NCBI RefSeq assembly: GCF_030295975.1
Contig: NZ_AP027364.1
Coordinates: 1,364,001-1,428,000, forward strand
Origin: Thalassotalea atypica
Lineage (GTDB): Bacteria; Pseudomonadota; Gammaproteobacteria; Enterobacterales; Alteromonadaceae
DNA length: 64,000 bases
Direction of reading: 5' to 3'
Within the stretch, counting starts at the first letter, position 1; each line of letters starts with the position of its first letter. Positions 1 through 9,620 of the stretch are shown here, in pieces. A program made the translations under genes and the position numbers. The notes under the pieces were generated by a model. That model was not told the origin of the DNA. It ran no database searches and saw nothing but the letters and a program-made list of their open reading frames with translations.

Positions 1-632
1 GCCTGGACGAATATGACAAAATGGTCATGCAAAATTCAATCTTGAAAAAGCGCACAGTAGATATCGGCGCCTATACCTCAGAAGAAGCAATAGCTTGGGG
101 AGTCACCGGTCCAGGGTTAAGGGCTACAGGGTATAGCTGGGATTTAAGAAAACAACGACCTTATAGCGGCTACGACCAATTTGAGTTTGAAGTACCAACA
201 GGAAACAAGGGAGATTGTTATGACCGTTGCCGCGTACGCGTTGATGAAATGCGAGAAAGTATAAAAATCATCGAACAATGCCTGAATAACATGCCTGAAG
301 GCCCTTACAAAGCTGAACATCCACAAACTACACCGCCAGATAAATCAAAAACAATGCAGGATATTGATACCTTGATCCCGCATTTCATCAATGTCTCTTG
401 GGGCCCAACAATTCCTGCAGGAGAAGTCACGGTAAGTGTTGAAGCAACTAAGGGCATCATGGCATATCACTTGGTGAGTGATGGCAGCACCATGAGTTAT
501 AGAACCCGTATACGAACACCCAGCTTTGCGCATTTACAAATGTTGCCATTGATCAGTCAGGGTCAAATGGTGGCAGATTTAATAGCCACGCTTGGCAGTA
601 TTGATTATGTCATGGCCGATGTGGATAGGTGA
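1..632 (+). CDS. nuoD: NADH-quinone oxidoreductase subunit D (C-terminal part; possibly fused NuoCD)
   Basis: This is the 3' end of a gene that begins left of the window; the reading frame is open from base 3 and ends at a TGA at 630-632. The protein end (about 210 residues, closing with YVMADVDR) matches the C-terminus of the 49-kDa-type subunit of complex I, which helps form the quinone pocket at the junction of the peripheral and membrane arms. Motifs typical of NuoD include [11 protein letters not shown], the [12 protein letters not shown] segment and the near-terminal [12 protein letters not shown]. Because the N-terminus is missing I cannot tell whether this is NuoD alone or the NuoCD fusion common in gammaproteobacteria. 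It is followed 4 nt later by nuoE in the same operon. Confidence 0.95.
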   Translation, partial: LDEYDKMVMQNSILKKRTVDIGAYTSEEAIAWGVTGPGLRATGYSWDLRKQRPYSGYDQFEFEVPTGNKGDCYDRCRVRVDEMRESIKIIEQCLNNMPEGPYKAEHPQTTPPDKSKTMQDIDTLIPHFINVSWGPTIPAGEVTVSVEATKGIMAYHLVSDGSTMSYRTRIRTPSFAHLQMLPLISQGQMVADLIATLGSIDYVMADVDR

Positions 633-636
633 GCAA

Positions 637-1191
637 ATGAAAACAATTGAAATTGAAACCATTAAGACCGTTCAGATTGACTATACGCATTACCTCTCAG
701 AGCAAGAAATTGAAGCCATTACTCATGAACTTGGCATTATGGAAACGCCAGAGGCAGCAGGCATCGAAGCTTTGAAAGTTGTTCAGCAATATAGGGGGTG
801 GATAAGTGATGAAAGTCTTTTTGCCATTGCCGATATGTTGCAGATGCCAGCGAGTCAATTAGAAGGGGTAGCAACGTTCTATAATCTTATCTATCGCCAG
901 CCAGTTGGACGTTTTGTTATTCATTTATGCGACAGTATTAGTTGCCACTTACTGGACTACCAGAGAGTTTTTGAATCTATCAGTAGCCACCTAGATATAG
1001 AGTATGGCCAGACTAGCGCCGATGGTATGTTTACTTTGCTGAGTAATGCCTGCTTAGGAGCTTGTGATAAATCGCCAGTCATGATGATTGGGAAAAAGCA
1101 GTATACCAATTTAACTCCTGAGTCAGCGGTTAGTGTTTTACAATCACTCAAGAGCACGGTGGATGCCGAATATGGAGGTGATAATGGATAA
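637..1191 (+). CDS. nuoE: NADH-quinone oxidoreductase subunit E
   Basis: This is the 24-kDa-type subunit of the NADH dehydrogenase module of complex I, carrying the N1a 2Fe-2S cluster. It has 184 residues. The thioredoxin-like 2Fe-2S domain shows ligands C98 and C103 (CDSISC) and C139 and C143 (CLGAC). I chose the ATG at 637, which sits just after an AGGTGAG stretch and gives the family-like start MKTIEIE; an in-frame upstream ATG at 592 would lie inside nuoD. The gene follows nuoD by 4 nt and overlaps nuoF by 8 nt, which suggests translational coupling. Confidence 0.95.
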   Translation: MKTIEIETIKTVQIDYTHYLSEQEIEAITHELGIMETPEAAGIEALKVVQQYRGWISDESLFAIADMLQMPASQLEGVATFYNLIYRQPVGRFVIHLCDSISCHLLDYQRVFESISSHLDIEYGQTSADGMFTLLSNACLGACDKSPVMMIGKKQYTNLTPESAVSVLQSLKSTVDAEYGGDNG

Positions 1192-2488
1192 AGCCTTTGA
1201 CTTTCCATTAACCTACCGGGTTGACCTGGAACAACCAATGAATATTAGCGCATATCAAGCGTCCGGCGGATATCAAGGAGCGACTGTGGCTATTCAAGAG
1301 CATAGCCCAGCTGAAGTGTTAGATATTGTGAAGGAGAGCACCTTGAAGGGGCGCGGAGGGGCAGGCTTTCCAACAGGAATGAAATGGAGCTTTGTTCCGA
1401 TGTTCTCACCTGATGACGAGAATGCACCGGACAATAAATACTTAGTGTGTAACGCCGATGAAATGGAACCCGGTACATTTAAAGACCGTTTATTGCTTGA
1501 AGGTGTTCCACATCAGCTCATTGAAGCCATGATTATTGCGGCCTATACCATTGGCGCGAACAAGGCCTATATATTCTTGCGCGGGGAATATCACCTCGCG
1601 GCGCAGCGATTGCAAAAAGCAATTGATGAAGCATATCAAGCCAATTGGTTAGGCAACAAAATACAGGCAACTGACTATTGCCTTGAACTTTATTTGCATA
1701 CCAGTGCAGGTCGATATATTTGCGGCGAAGAAACCGCACTTATCAATGCATTAGAAGGTAAACGCGCAAACCCTCGAGCCAAGCCGCCATTTCCTCAGGT
1801 TAGTGGGCTCTTTGGTAAACCTACCATCGTGAATAATGTGGAAACTTTGAGTAACCTTCCGCATATCTTAAAAAATGGAACCAGTTGGTTTAAGGAGCTT
1901 TCACCTCGCAGTGATGCAGGCACTAAAATATACGGCGCATGTGGCAGGGTGAAAAGTGCAGGTTTGTGGGAACGGCCTATGGGTGTGACTATCGGTCAGA
2001 TCCTCAATGACTATGCTGGCGGTATGCAAGATGGACTGAAGCTTAAAGGGTTGTTGCCTGGCGGCGCATCAACAGATTTTTTACTCCCAGAACACTTAGA
2101 TGTCGCGATGGATTTTGATTCCATCGCTAAAGCAGGAAGTCGTTTAGGAACAGGGGGCTTAATTGTCTTAGACGATCATCAGTGCCCAGTTTCAATGGTG
2201 TTAAACCTGATGAGGTTTTTCGCTCAGGAATCTTGCGGTTGGTGTACGCCTTGTCGTGATGGCACACCGTGGGCTGTCGATACACTGGCGAGAATTGAGC
2301 AAGGGCGGGGTACTCAAGCAGACATAGACACATTACATAAGCTTTGTGATTTCATGTGGCTAGGAAAAACACACTGTGCATTGGCGCCTGGTGCGGTTGA
2401 ACCATTGAAAAGTGCATTAAAGTACTTCCATGATGAATTTGAACAGCACGTTGAAAATAGGTGTTGCCCGTACCAAGGAGGGCAGTAA
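1184..2488 (+). CDS. nuoF: NADH-quinone oxidoreductase subunit F (NADH- and FMN-binding)
   Basis: NuoF is the entry point for electrons in complex I: it binds NADH and FMN and holds the N3 4Fe-4S cluster. The 434-residue product shows the glycine-rich NADH/FMN motif GRGGAGFPTG (residues 56-65), the NADEMEPGTFKDR segment, ICGEETALINALEGKR, and the cluster ligands CGWCTPC with a fourth Cys about 40 residues later in KTHCALAPGA. The start is the ATG at 1184, preceded by GGAGG at 1174-1178; in-frame ATGs further upstream lie inside nuoE. It overlaps nuoE by 8 nt. Confidence 0.96.
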   Translation: MDKAFDFPLTYRVDLEQPMNISAYQASGGYQGATVAIQEHSPAEVLDIVKESTLKGRGGAGFPTGMKWSFVPMFSPDDENAPDNKYLVCNADEMEPGTFKDRLLLEGVPHQLIEAMIIAAYTIGANKAYIFLRGEYHLAAQRLQKAIDEAYQANWLGNKIQATDYCLELYLHTSAGRYICGEETALINALEGKRANPRAKPPFPQVSGLFGKPTIVNNVETLSNLPHILKNGTSWFKELSPRSDAGTKIYGACGRVKSAGLWERPMGVTIGQILNDYAGGMQDGLKLKGLLPGGASTDFLLPEHLDVAMDFDSIAKAGSRLGTGGLIVLDDHQCPVSMVLNLMRFFAQESCGWCTPCRDGTPWAVDTLARIEQGRGTQADIDTLHKLCDFMWLGKTHCALAPGAVEPLKSALKYFHDEFEQHVENRCCPYQGGQ

Positions 2489-2489
2489 T

Positions 2490-5447
2490 TTGACTAAATC
2501 AATCACCATTTACATCGATAATTTGCCTTATCAAGTTGATGAAGAAGACAACTTGTTATCGAATGTGCTTTCTCAAAAACTAAATCTTCCCTATTTTTGC
2601 TGGCATCCTTCAATGGGCTCTGTCGGCGCGTGTCGGCAATGTGCCGTCACGCAATATATGGATGAAAATGATAGTCGTGGTCGAGTGATTATGTCGTGCA
2701 TGACTCCGGTTGTTGATGGTATGCGTATTGGTTTATCAGATGACAGCTCAAGTGAATTTAGAGAGCAAGTCGTCAGCGCGATGATGACAAACCACCCGCA
2801 TGACTGCCCGGTGTGCGCTGAAGGAGGAGAGTGCCATTTACAAGACATGACTGTGATGACAGGTCATAGTGCGCGATCTTATCAAGGGACTAAACGAACG
2901 TTCACTAATCAATATTTAGGTGAGCTTGTTGGTCATGAAATGAACCGCTGTATAACCTGCTACCGTTGTGTCAGATTTTATAAGGATTACGCAGGTGGTG
3001 AAGACTTTGGTGTTTATGGCTCCAAGAACCAAGTGTATTTCGGCCGTCAATCTGATGGTGCTTTGGAAAGTGAATTCAGTGGCAACTTAGTGGAGGTATG
3101 CCCAACAGGGGTATTTACAAACAAGGTATTTTCTAGCCATTACACCCGCAAATGGGATCTTCAATCTTCGCCGTCGATATGCGCGCATTGTTCTATTGGA
3201 TGCAATACCAGTATCGGAGAGCGTTACGGTTCGGTCCGACGGGTGACGAACCGATTCAACGCTGATATTAATGGTTACTTTCTTTGTGATCGAGGTCGAT
3301 ATGGTTTGGGCTTTGTTAACGGAAATCAGCGAGTAACACAAGCAAAAGGCATCAGCCAAGCATCGTCTGAACAACTTAAATCATTGGATGTCCAAAAGGC
3401 GTTAGCGCATTTTAGAGGAAAAAAATTCATTGGCATTGGCTCAGCCAGAGCGAGTTTGGAAACAAACGCCTATTTGAAGGTAATTGTTGGTGACGCCGCA
3501 TTTTCTTGTGGGTTTACCGAAGAATATATGGCCTTGTCTTCATTGCATTTAGCGCATGTTAAGCAATTTGAGAATGCAAGCATTAAAGAAGTCGAGCAAA
3601 GTGATTTCGTGCTCATTGTCGGCGAAGATATTACCCAAACATCCCCTCGTTTATCACTTGCTGTAAGGCAAGCACTGCGAAACAAGAGTTTCGAAAAAGC
3701 GAAGGCGATTGGCATTCCTAAATGGCAAGATGATGCGGTAAGGACGTGTGGTGGAAAAGAGCTAACGCCACTTTATTCGCTTAACAGCGTTGAAACTAAG
3801 CTTGATAAAGTGAGCAAAAAGGTTTTTCGACAAACCCCTCAACGTATTATGCATTTAATACAGGCGTTGAGCCAAATGCTTGATCTTAAGCTCCTTGAAA
3901 AGCCAGAGCAATCAGGTGAATTATTTGCTCAATTATCAGAAGAAGAGCAGCTCCTATTAGCGGTTCTTTGTAAAGATTTGATTGCTGCTAAAGCTCCTTT
4001 AATAGTCAGCGGTTGGTCTTTATCAATGCCGGAGTTAATTGCTAGCATAACAAAATTGATGCAAAAAACTTCAGCGTTATTGAATAACACTAGTGCAAAT
4101 GAAGCTACAACATCTAGTGCCGTTAGACTTAAGTGCACTGTTTTGCCTCCAGAGGTGAATACCATAGGGTTAATTTCTTTACTTGATTCGTCGACGTTAA
4201 GCATTGAAGGCGTCATTTCTGCGTTGGAAAATGACGATTGTGATGGCTTGATTGTAGTAGAGAATGCATTGGAAGGTCTGAGTCTTCAACAAAAAGAAAA
4301 GCTAAAACAAGCAGCTAAGCTACTGATAGTATTGGATCACAGTCATCATATTTTTGCTGAACAGGCGGATATACTTCTACCAGTAGCAACAGTAAGTGAA
4401 TCAAGTGGCTGCTACGTAAATTACCAAGGTGAAATACAACAGTTCCACCAAAGTTGTTTGCCGAAACTGCCAATCATGGAATCCTGGCGCTGGCTGACTT
4501 ACTTTGACGGATTAATCAACAAGGCTTCGAGTAAACCATTTACCAACCGCATTCAAGCCCTTACAAACCTAAGAGTATCGTTGTCAGATAGCTTTCAACA
4601 GTTTGATTTATCAGCATTAGAGCAAGGTACTGGCGTTATAGCCAGAGAAACTAAACGTGCAAGTGGTAGAACAGCTAAGACTGCAAATTTATCCGTTCAT
4701 GAGCCTAAGTCGACGGAAGTCAAAGAAGGAAAATTTAAATTTTCAATGGAAGGAAAGCCAGGAACAGCAGATGCTGAAATTCCTTTTGTTTGGGCGCCAG
4801 GTTGGAATTCTAATCAAGCGGTTACTCAATTTCAACAGCAAGTTGGCGGAGAGCTAGAGGAAAAAATATCGCGACTATTCATTGATTTATCAAGCCTCAA
4901 TGATATACCGATGAAAAATAATGTTTCGAATAATTCACCTAAGCCAATTAAGTCAGCAGATGAAGCAGCACCCAGACCGTCCGAGAAAATATCAACTACT
5001 GTTCTGACCAAAACTCCGTGGTATCGAGGCGAATGGCAATCAAACTTAAATCCTGAGTTTACCCTATTACACACTGAAAATACTTGCACTGTATCGCCCA
5101 AAGTAGCGTTGGCAAAAGTTTGGTCTCATGGGCAATTGCTAAAATTTACTTTTTCCCATTTAACGTGCTTTGCACGGATAGTTATTGATAATCATAGAGA
5201 AAATAAGAACTACCTAATAGACGAGAACATTATTTGTTTGGACTGTACTGAATACACTAAGCATGTAGAACATGACTCAATTGAACTTGCACTGGCAAGT
5301 CCTGATGAAGAAAAACAGTTTGTTTTAGCAAACGAGTCACGATTTGCTGTTGCCAAAATTAACAAAGAAGAAGTATTGCGTCGCTTGCAGGAACGTGATC
5401 AATATATACCGATCCGGCTTCACGCTGGGGGGCTCAACGATGCTTGA
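2490..5447 (+). CDS. nuoG: NADH-quinone oxidoreductase subunit G
   Basis: This is the large iron-sulfur subunit of the peripheral arm of complex I. The product has 985 residues, somewhat longer than the roughly 900 of Escherichia coli. The N-terminal ferredoxin-like domain has a 2Fe-2S site (GACRQC), then the HxxxCxxC-type N5 site (HPHDCPVCAEGGEC), the CITCYRC/CPTG 4Fe-4S site, and a molybdopterin-oxidoreductase-like CAHCSIGC site. Residues from about 320 on are poorly conserved, and a Lys/Ser-rich stretch lies near residues 725-755. I chose a TTG start at 2490 because AAGGAGGG at 2475-2482 sits 7 nt before it and directly after the nuoF stop; the in-frame ATG at 2430 lies inside nuoF. It overlaps nuoH by 8 nt. 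Confidence 0.94.
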   Translation: MTKSITIYIDNLPYQVDEEDNLLSNVLSQKLNLPYFCWHPSMGSVGACRQCAVTQYMDENDSRGRVIMSCMTPVVDGMRIGLSDDSSSEFREQVVSAMMTNHPHDCPVCAEGGECHLQDMTVMTGHSARSYQGTKRTFTNQYLGELVGHEMNRCITCYRCVRFYKDYAGGEDFGVYGSKNQVYFGRQSDGALESEFSGNLVEVCPTGVFTNKVFSSHYTRKWDLQSSPSICAHCSIGCNTSIGERYGSVRRVTNRFNADINGYFLCDRGRYGLGFVNGNQRVTQAKGISQASSEQLKSLDVQKALAHFRGKKFIGIGSARASLETNAYLKVIVGDAAFSCGFTEEYMALSSLHLAHVKQFENASIKEVEQSDFVLIVGEDITQTSPRLSLAVRQALRNKSFEKAKAIGIPKWQDDAVRTCGGKELTPLYSLNSVETKLDKVSKKVFRQTPQRIMHLIQALSQMLDLKLLEKPEQSGELFAQLSEEEQLLLAVLCKDLIAAKAPLIVSGWSLSMPELIASITKLMQKTSALLNNTSANEATTSSAVRLKCTVLPPEVNTIGLISLLDSSTLSIEGVISALENDDCDGLIVVENALEGLSLQQKEKLKQAAKLLIVLDHSHHIFAEQADILLPVATVSESSGCYVNYQGEIQQFHQSCLPKLPIMESWRWLTYFDGLINKASSKPFTNRIQALTNLRVSLSDSFQQFDLSALEQGTGVIARETKRASGRTAKTANLSVHEPKSTEVKEGKFKFSMEGKPGTADAEIPFVWAPGWNSNQAVTQFQQQVGGELEEKISRLFIDLSSLNDIPMKNNVSNNSPKPIKSADEAAPRPSEKISTTVLTKTPWYRGEWQSNLNPEFTLLHTENTCTVSPKVALAKVWSHGQLLKFTFSHLTCFARIVIDNHRENKNYLIDENIICLDCTEYTKHVEHDSIELALASPDEEKQFVLANESRFAVAKINKEEVLRRLQERDQYIPIRLHAGGLNDA

Positions 5448-6414
5448 AGTAATATATAAGTTATTAGAAATCTTCATTATTATTGCCGTATTGATCCCTA
5501 CAGCAGCTATGTTGGTTTGGGTAGAGCGCAGAATGATTGGCATATGGCAAGACAGATTGGGGCCCAATAGGGTGGGACCGTTTGGAATCTTACAGTCAGT
5601 TGCTGACTTGCTCAAAATTTTAGGTAAAGAAGACTGGGTTCCCTCGTTTAGTGAGAAGGGAATTTTTATACTTGCGCCTGTTATTGGCGCAGTATGTGTA
5701 TTGATGAGCTTTGCGGTCATGCCATTTTCACCTACCATAGGCGTTTCAGACTTAAATATTGGCTTGCTATTTTTCTTGGCCATGGCTTCTTTAGCTGTTT
5801 ATAGCGTAGTACTTGCCGGTTGGGCTTCAAATTCAAAATATGCCATTTTAGGTAGCATGCGAGCCGCGGCACAAACCGTGAGCTATGAAGTGTTTATGGG
5901 ACTTTCAGTGATGGGGGTCGTACTTATCACGGGCACTTTTAACCTACGCAGTATCGTTGAATACCAGCAAACCGGTTGGTTAATTACCAGCCAATTCGTT
6001 GGTTTTGGTATTTTTCTTATAGCAGGAATTGCGGAGAGCCACCGGTTGCCGTTTGACTTACCTGAAGCTGAAACTGAACTTACTGCAGGGTTTCATACAG
6101 AGTACTCAGGATTAAAGTTCGCACTGTTTTTTCTAGGTGAGTACCTTGGTGTAACGCTTATTTCTGCGATGTCAGTAACATTGTTTTTCGGTGGCTGGTT
6201 AATGCCAGAGCCTCTTGCTTCTTGGTTACCGCCACTATTTTGGTTTATAGCTAAGGTGATGGGATTTGTGATGTTTTTTATTCTATTACGTACGTCACTG
6301 CCTCGCCCAAGGTTTGACCAATTACTGGCCTTTGGTTGGCAGGTAATGCTGCCATTAGCATTGATAAACTTAGTGGTTACCGCCTTATTAAAATTAGGAG
6401 GTTTTTATGCTTAG
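5440..6414 (+). CDS. nuoH: NADH-quinone oxidoreductase subunit H
   Basis: NuoH is the ND1-type membrane subunit that forms much of the quinone channel at the junction with the peripheral arm. The 324-residue protein has about eight hydrophobic segments. Family signatures are [20 protein letters not shown] in the first loop, AAAQTVSYE, and the acidic loop [19 protein letters not shown], which links quinone reduction to proton pumping. The ATG at 5440 overlaps the end of nuoG by 8 nt, and the stop overlaps nuoI by 8 nt. Confidence 0.96.
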   Translation: MLEVIYKLLEIFIIIAVLIPTAAMLVWVERRMIGIWQDRLGPNRVGPFGILQSVADLLKILGKEDWVPSFSEKGIFILAPVIGAVCVLMSFAVMPFSPTIGVSDLNIGLLFFLAMASLAVYSVVLAGWASNSKYAILGSMRAAAQTVSYEVFMGLSVMGVVLITGTFNLRSIVEYQQTGWLITSQFVGFGIFLIAGIAESHRLPFDLPEAETELTAGFHTEYSGLKFALFFLGEYLGVTLISAMSVTLFFGGWLMPEPLASWLPPLFWFIAKVMGFVMFFILLRTSLPRPRFDQLLAFGWQVMLPLALINLVVTALLKLGGFYA

Positions 6415-6922
6415 TCAATTTCGCACCATGTGGCTAGTCTTAAAGCATACATTCACTAAACCGGATACTGTCGAGTATCCAGATAAAAAACCTTACTTAG
6501 CGCCAAGATATCGAGGCCGTATTGTGCTGACCCGAGATCCTGATGGAGAAGAGCGCTGCGTCGCTTGCAATTTATGCGCTGTAGCGTGCCCGGTCGACTG
6601 TATTGCTTTGCAACAGGTGATTGATGATGACGGTAGAAAGCGAGCAGAGTTTTTTAGGATCAACTTTTCAAGGTGCATTTTATGCGGCTTTTGCGAGGAA
6701 GCATGCCCCACATATGCCATTCAGCTGACACCTGATGTTGAGTTGGCTGAATATGACCGACAAAATTTGGTGTATGAGAAAGAACATCTACTTATTAACG
6801 GCCCTGGCAAATACCCGGAATACAATTTTTATCATCACAGTGGTATTGCAGTTGGTGCAAAGGAAAAAGGACAAGCAGAAAAGGAAAGACCACCCATAGA
6901 CGTAAAAGGATTGATGCCATAG
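6407..6922 (+). CDS. nuoI: NADH-quinone oxidoreductase subunit I (2 x 4Fe-4S)
   Basis: NuoI is the ferredoxin-like subunit that carries clusters N6a and N6b between NuoG and NuoB. The 171-residue product has two classical 4Fe-4S motifs: C51, C54, C57 with C61 ([12 protein letters not shown]) and C90, C93, C96 with C100 ([12 protein letters not shown]). A GGAGG box lies about 7 nt upstream of the ATG. The gene overlaps nuoH by 8 nt and is followed 13 nt later by nuoJ. The tail after the clusters is rich in Lys and Glu. Confidence 0.96.
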   Translation: MLSQFRTMWLVLKHTFTKPDTVEYPDKKPYLAPRYRGRIVLTRDPDGEERCVACNLCAVACPVDCIALQQVIDDDGRKRAEFFRINFSRCILCGFCEEACPTYAIQLTPDVELAEYDRQNLVYEKEHLLINGPGKYPEYNFYHHSGIAVGAKEKGQAEKERPPIDVKGLMP

Positions 6923-6935
6923 TGGAGGGCACAAC

Positions 6936-7451
6936 ATGACAATCGAATTTTTTTTCTATATGGCCGCTGCTATTGCCATTATTTCAAGCATAAAGGTTGT
7001 TTCAAGTCGGCATAGCGTACATGCGCTTCTTTACCTTGTTCTATCGCTGTTAGCGGTTGCTGTTTGCTTTTATTTAATGGGAGCACCCTTTGCTGCTGGC
7101 TTGGAAGTCATAGTATATGCAGGAGCTATCTTAGTTCTTTTCGTCTTTGCTGTGATGATGTTTGGCCTGACACAGGACGAAACAGCGCATTCCCCTCAAG
7201 CTGGTGGTCTGATTAACTGGCTTGGGCCGATTATACTTGGTGGAGCGTTACTTGTGATCTTGATTGCCATTATAAATCAGTCTCAACTTCAACAACATCT
7301 AACGGTTAATATCATTGATGCAAAACAAGTGGGAATCTTGCTTTATGGTCCATATTTACTCGCTGTTGAAATCGCTTCATTTCTCTTACTCGCTGGGCTA
7401 ATTGCTGCATATCATTATGCAAAACCCGATGTTTTGGGAGGACACTTATGA
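6936..7451 (+). CDS. nuoJ: NADH-quinone oxidoreductase subunit J
   Basis: NuoJ is the ND6-type membrane subunit. The 171-residue protein has five hydrophobic segments, and its third segment carries the conserved GLEVIVYAGAILVLFVFAVMM stretch, which contains the pi-bulge involved in coupling. A GGAGG box precedes the ATG. The stop overlaps the start of nuoK by 4 nt, a common complex I operon arrangement. Confidence 0.95.
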   Translation: MTIEFFFYMAAAIAIISSIKVVSSRHSVHALLYLVLSLLAVAVCFYLMGAPFAAGLEVIVYAGAILVLFVFAVMMFGLTQDETAHSPQAGGLINWLGPIILGGALLVILIAIINQSQLQQHLTVNIIDAKQVGILLYGPYLLAVEIASFLLLAGLIAAYHYAKPDVLGGHL

Positions 7452-7756
7452 GTGAAATACCGTTAACACATGCCTATATTCTGGCCAGCATATTGTTCCT
7501 CATCGGTTTTGTCGGCGTTATTGTAAGAAAGAATACCTTGTTTATTCTAATGAGTTTGGAAGTGATGCTAAACGCTGTTGGCGTCGCGTTTATTGGCGCG
7601 GGCAGTGCATGGCATCAGGCTGATGGCCAAATCATGTTTATTCTCGTTCTAACACTTGCAGCTAGCGAGGTTGCCGTTGGTTTGGCACTACTCATCAGAA
7701 TGCAGAAAAAGTTTCAAAGTGTCGATATAGACATTTTATCTAAGATGCGAGGTTAG
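7448..7756 (+). CDS. nuoK: NADH-quinone oxidoreductase subunit K
   Basis: NuoK is the ND4L-type membrane subunit. At 102 residues it has the usual family length, with three transmembrane helices and the two buried glutamates of the proton path in MSLEVMLNAV and AASEVAVGLAL. It overlaps nuoJ by 4 nt, with GGGAGG just upstream, and is followed 7 nt later by nuoL. Confidence 0.96.
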   Translation: MSEIPLTHAYILASILFLIGFVGVIVRKNTLFILMSLEVMLNAVGVAFIGAGSAWHQADGQIMFILVLTLAASEVAVGLALLIRMQKKFQSVDIDILSKMRG

Positions 7757-7763
7757 GTAATAG

Positions 7764-9620
7764 ATGAACCTTTTAGCTTGGTTACCCTTTTATCCCCTGG
7801 TGAGTTTTCTGATATTAATTGCTTTTGGCCAGCGCTTGAGCTGGACTGTGGCAAGTCTACTGAGCGTGGGGAGTATTGGCTTGAGTGCGCTCTCTAGTAT
7901 GGTATTGGTGAGTCAGCTAGCCTCCACGTCAGATCACTTAATGGTCACCGAGTTATGGCAGTGGTTTTCTTTTACCGCCCCCTATTTGGAGACTGCCGTA
8001 CCGATCAGTTTTGGCTTTACATTGGATGCGTTATCAGGCGTGATGATTTTGGTCGTTTCTGGCGTTGGCTTTCTAATTCATGCATTTGCTGCGGCTTATA
8101 TGAAACCCGATCCCCATTTTACTCGTTTCATGGCGTACATGAATCTGTTTGTTGTTGCGATGCTGATTCTAGTGCTAGCTGACAATTTAGTGCTGCTTTA
8201 TTTGGGCTGGGAAGGCGTGGGTCTTTGCAGTTTTTTGTTGATTGGTTTTTGGTATCAAGATAGAAATAATATGCTTGCTGCGCGTAAAGCATTTATTGTC
8301 ACTCGTGTTGGAGATACCTCGTTAGCGATAGGGTTATTTTTATTATTTAACACTTTAGGTGACCTAACCATTGCTAATGTTAATGCAGAAGCTCCGCTAT
8401 TGTGGGAAGTTGGCGACAATGCCCCGTATTGGATTGCCCTATTTTTACTTGGTGGTGCCGTTGGGAAATCAGCACAATTACCGTTACAAACTTGGTTGCC
8501 TGACGCGATGGCTGGCCCTACTCCTGTAAGTGCCTTGATTCATGCCGCAACCATGGTAACTGCTGGCGTATATCTTATTGCTCGTATGAACGGTTTATTC
8601 ATTTTAGCGCCGGAAGTCATGAATTATGTGGCGTGGATAGGTGCAGGTACATTGTTACTTGCCGGTGTTGCTGCCTTGGCTCAAACGGATATCAAACGGG
8701 TTTTGGCCTATTCGACCATGAGCCAAATAGGCTACATGATGCTGGCTCTAGGAGCTGGCGCTTGGTCAGCCGGAGTATTTCATTTAATGACGCATGCCTT
8801 TTTTAAAGCATTATTATTCTTAAGTGCAGGCGCTGTTATTCTTGCCTTACATCATCAACAAAATTTATTCAAAATGGGCGGTTTATTCAAAAAACTTCCT
8901 ATAGAAAGCACATTATTTAGCGTTGGCCTCGTGTGCTTAATAGCTTTACCGGGAACATCGGGCTTTTTCTCTAAAGAAGCGATTATAGGCTCTCTGTGGT
9001 CGTCTTCGACGGCAGGACCTACTTTGTGGTGGGCAGCAATTGTTGGCGCATTGATAACGAGTATTTATAGCTGTCGATTATTCTTTCTCGCTTTTTTAGG
9101 AGCCTCGCGAGTGGAGTCTGCTGTTGAACAAAATAACAGTAATTTAATGGTCATGGCTTTAAGCGTTCTTGCTGTGCTTTCTATCGTAGGTGGATTTATC
9201 CCTTTGGATCTTACTACGGTACTACCATCTCACGCCACCAACGTGAGTACTGAACCGATCTGGTTACATCCATTGGCCATTGCAACCCCTTTTATCGGCG
9301 TTGCTTTCTCTTGGTTTTATTTTAAAGAATATCGGAGCAAAGCGCCTGTTAATTTAATTGAACCAACAAGTAAATGGAGTGAATTTTGTAGAAAGGGCTT
9401 AGGTTTTGATGGTTTATATCAAACCCTGTTGGTCAATCCATTTTGCTTTATCGCCAATTTAAATCGCAAAGATATATTTGATCAATTATTGATGTTTTTC
9501 GCATGGTATTCAAAATTGTGCCATGACGCTTTGTCTGGACTGCAAAACGGACAAGCACGTTGGTTTGCCGCCAGTATTGGTCTTGCGGCATTATTTTTAG
9601 TTGGAGTATTCTTATTATGA
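7764..9620 (+). CDS. nuoL: NADH-quinone oxidoreductase subunit L (antiporter-like)
   Basis: NuoL is the distal proton-pumping subunit of the membrane arm, related to Mrp antiporters. The 618-residue protein has about 15-16 hydrophobic helices. Signatures include the helix-5 glutamate region LYLGWEGVGLCSFLLIGFW, the channel stretch PLQTWLPDAMAGPTPVSAL with its HAATMVTAGVY continuation, and the C-terminal extension that forms the lateral helix. The last codons overlap the nuoM start by 4 nt (ATGA). Confidence 0.96.
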   Translation: MNLLAWLPFYPLVSFLILIAFGQRLSWTVASLLSVGSIGLSALSSMVLVSQLASTSDHLMVTELWQWFSFTAPYLETAVPISFGFTLDALSGVMILVVSGVGFLIHAFAAAYMKPDPHFTRFMAYMNLFVVAMLILVLADNLVLLYLGWEGVGLCSFLLIGFWYQDRNNMLAARKAFIVTRVGDTSLAIGLFLLFNTLGDLTIANVNAEAPLLWEVGDNAPYWIALFLLGGAVGKSAQLPLQTWLPDAMAGPTPVSALIHAATMVTAGVYLIARMNGLFILAPEVMNYVAWIGAGTLLLAGVAALAQTDIKRVLAYSTMSQIGYMMLALGAGAWSAGVFHLMTHAFFKALLFLSAGAVILALHHQQNLFKMGGLFKKLPIESTLFSVGLVCLIALPGTSGFFSKEAIIGSLWSSSTAGPTLWWAAIVGALITSIYSCRLFFLAFLGASRVESAVEQNNSNLMVMALSVLAVLSIVGGFIPLDLTTVLPSHATNVSTEPIWLHPLAIATPFIGVAFSWFYFKEYRSKAPVNLIEPTSKWSEFCRKGLGFDGLYQTLLVNPFCFIANLNRKDIFDQLLMFFAWYSKLCHDALSGLQNGQARWFAASIGLAALFLVGVFLL

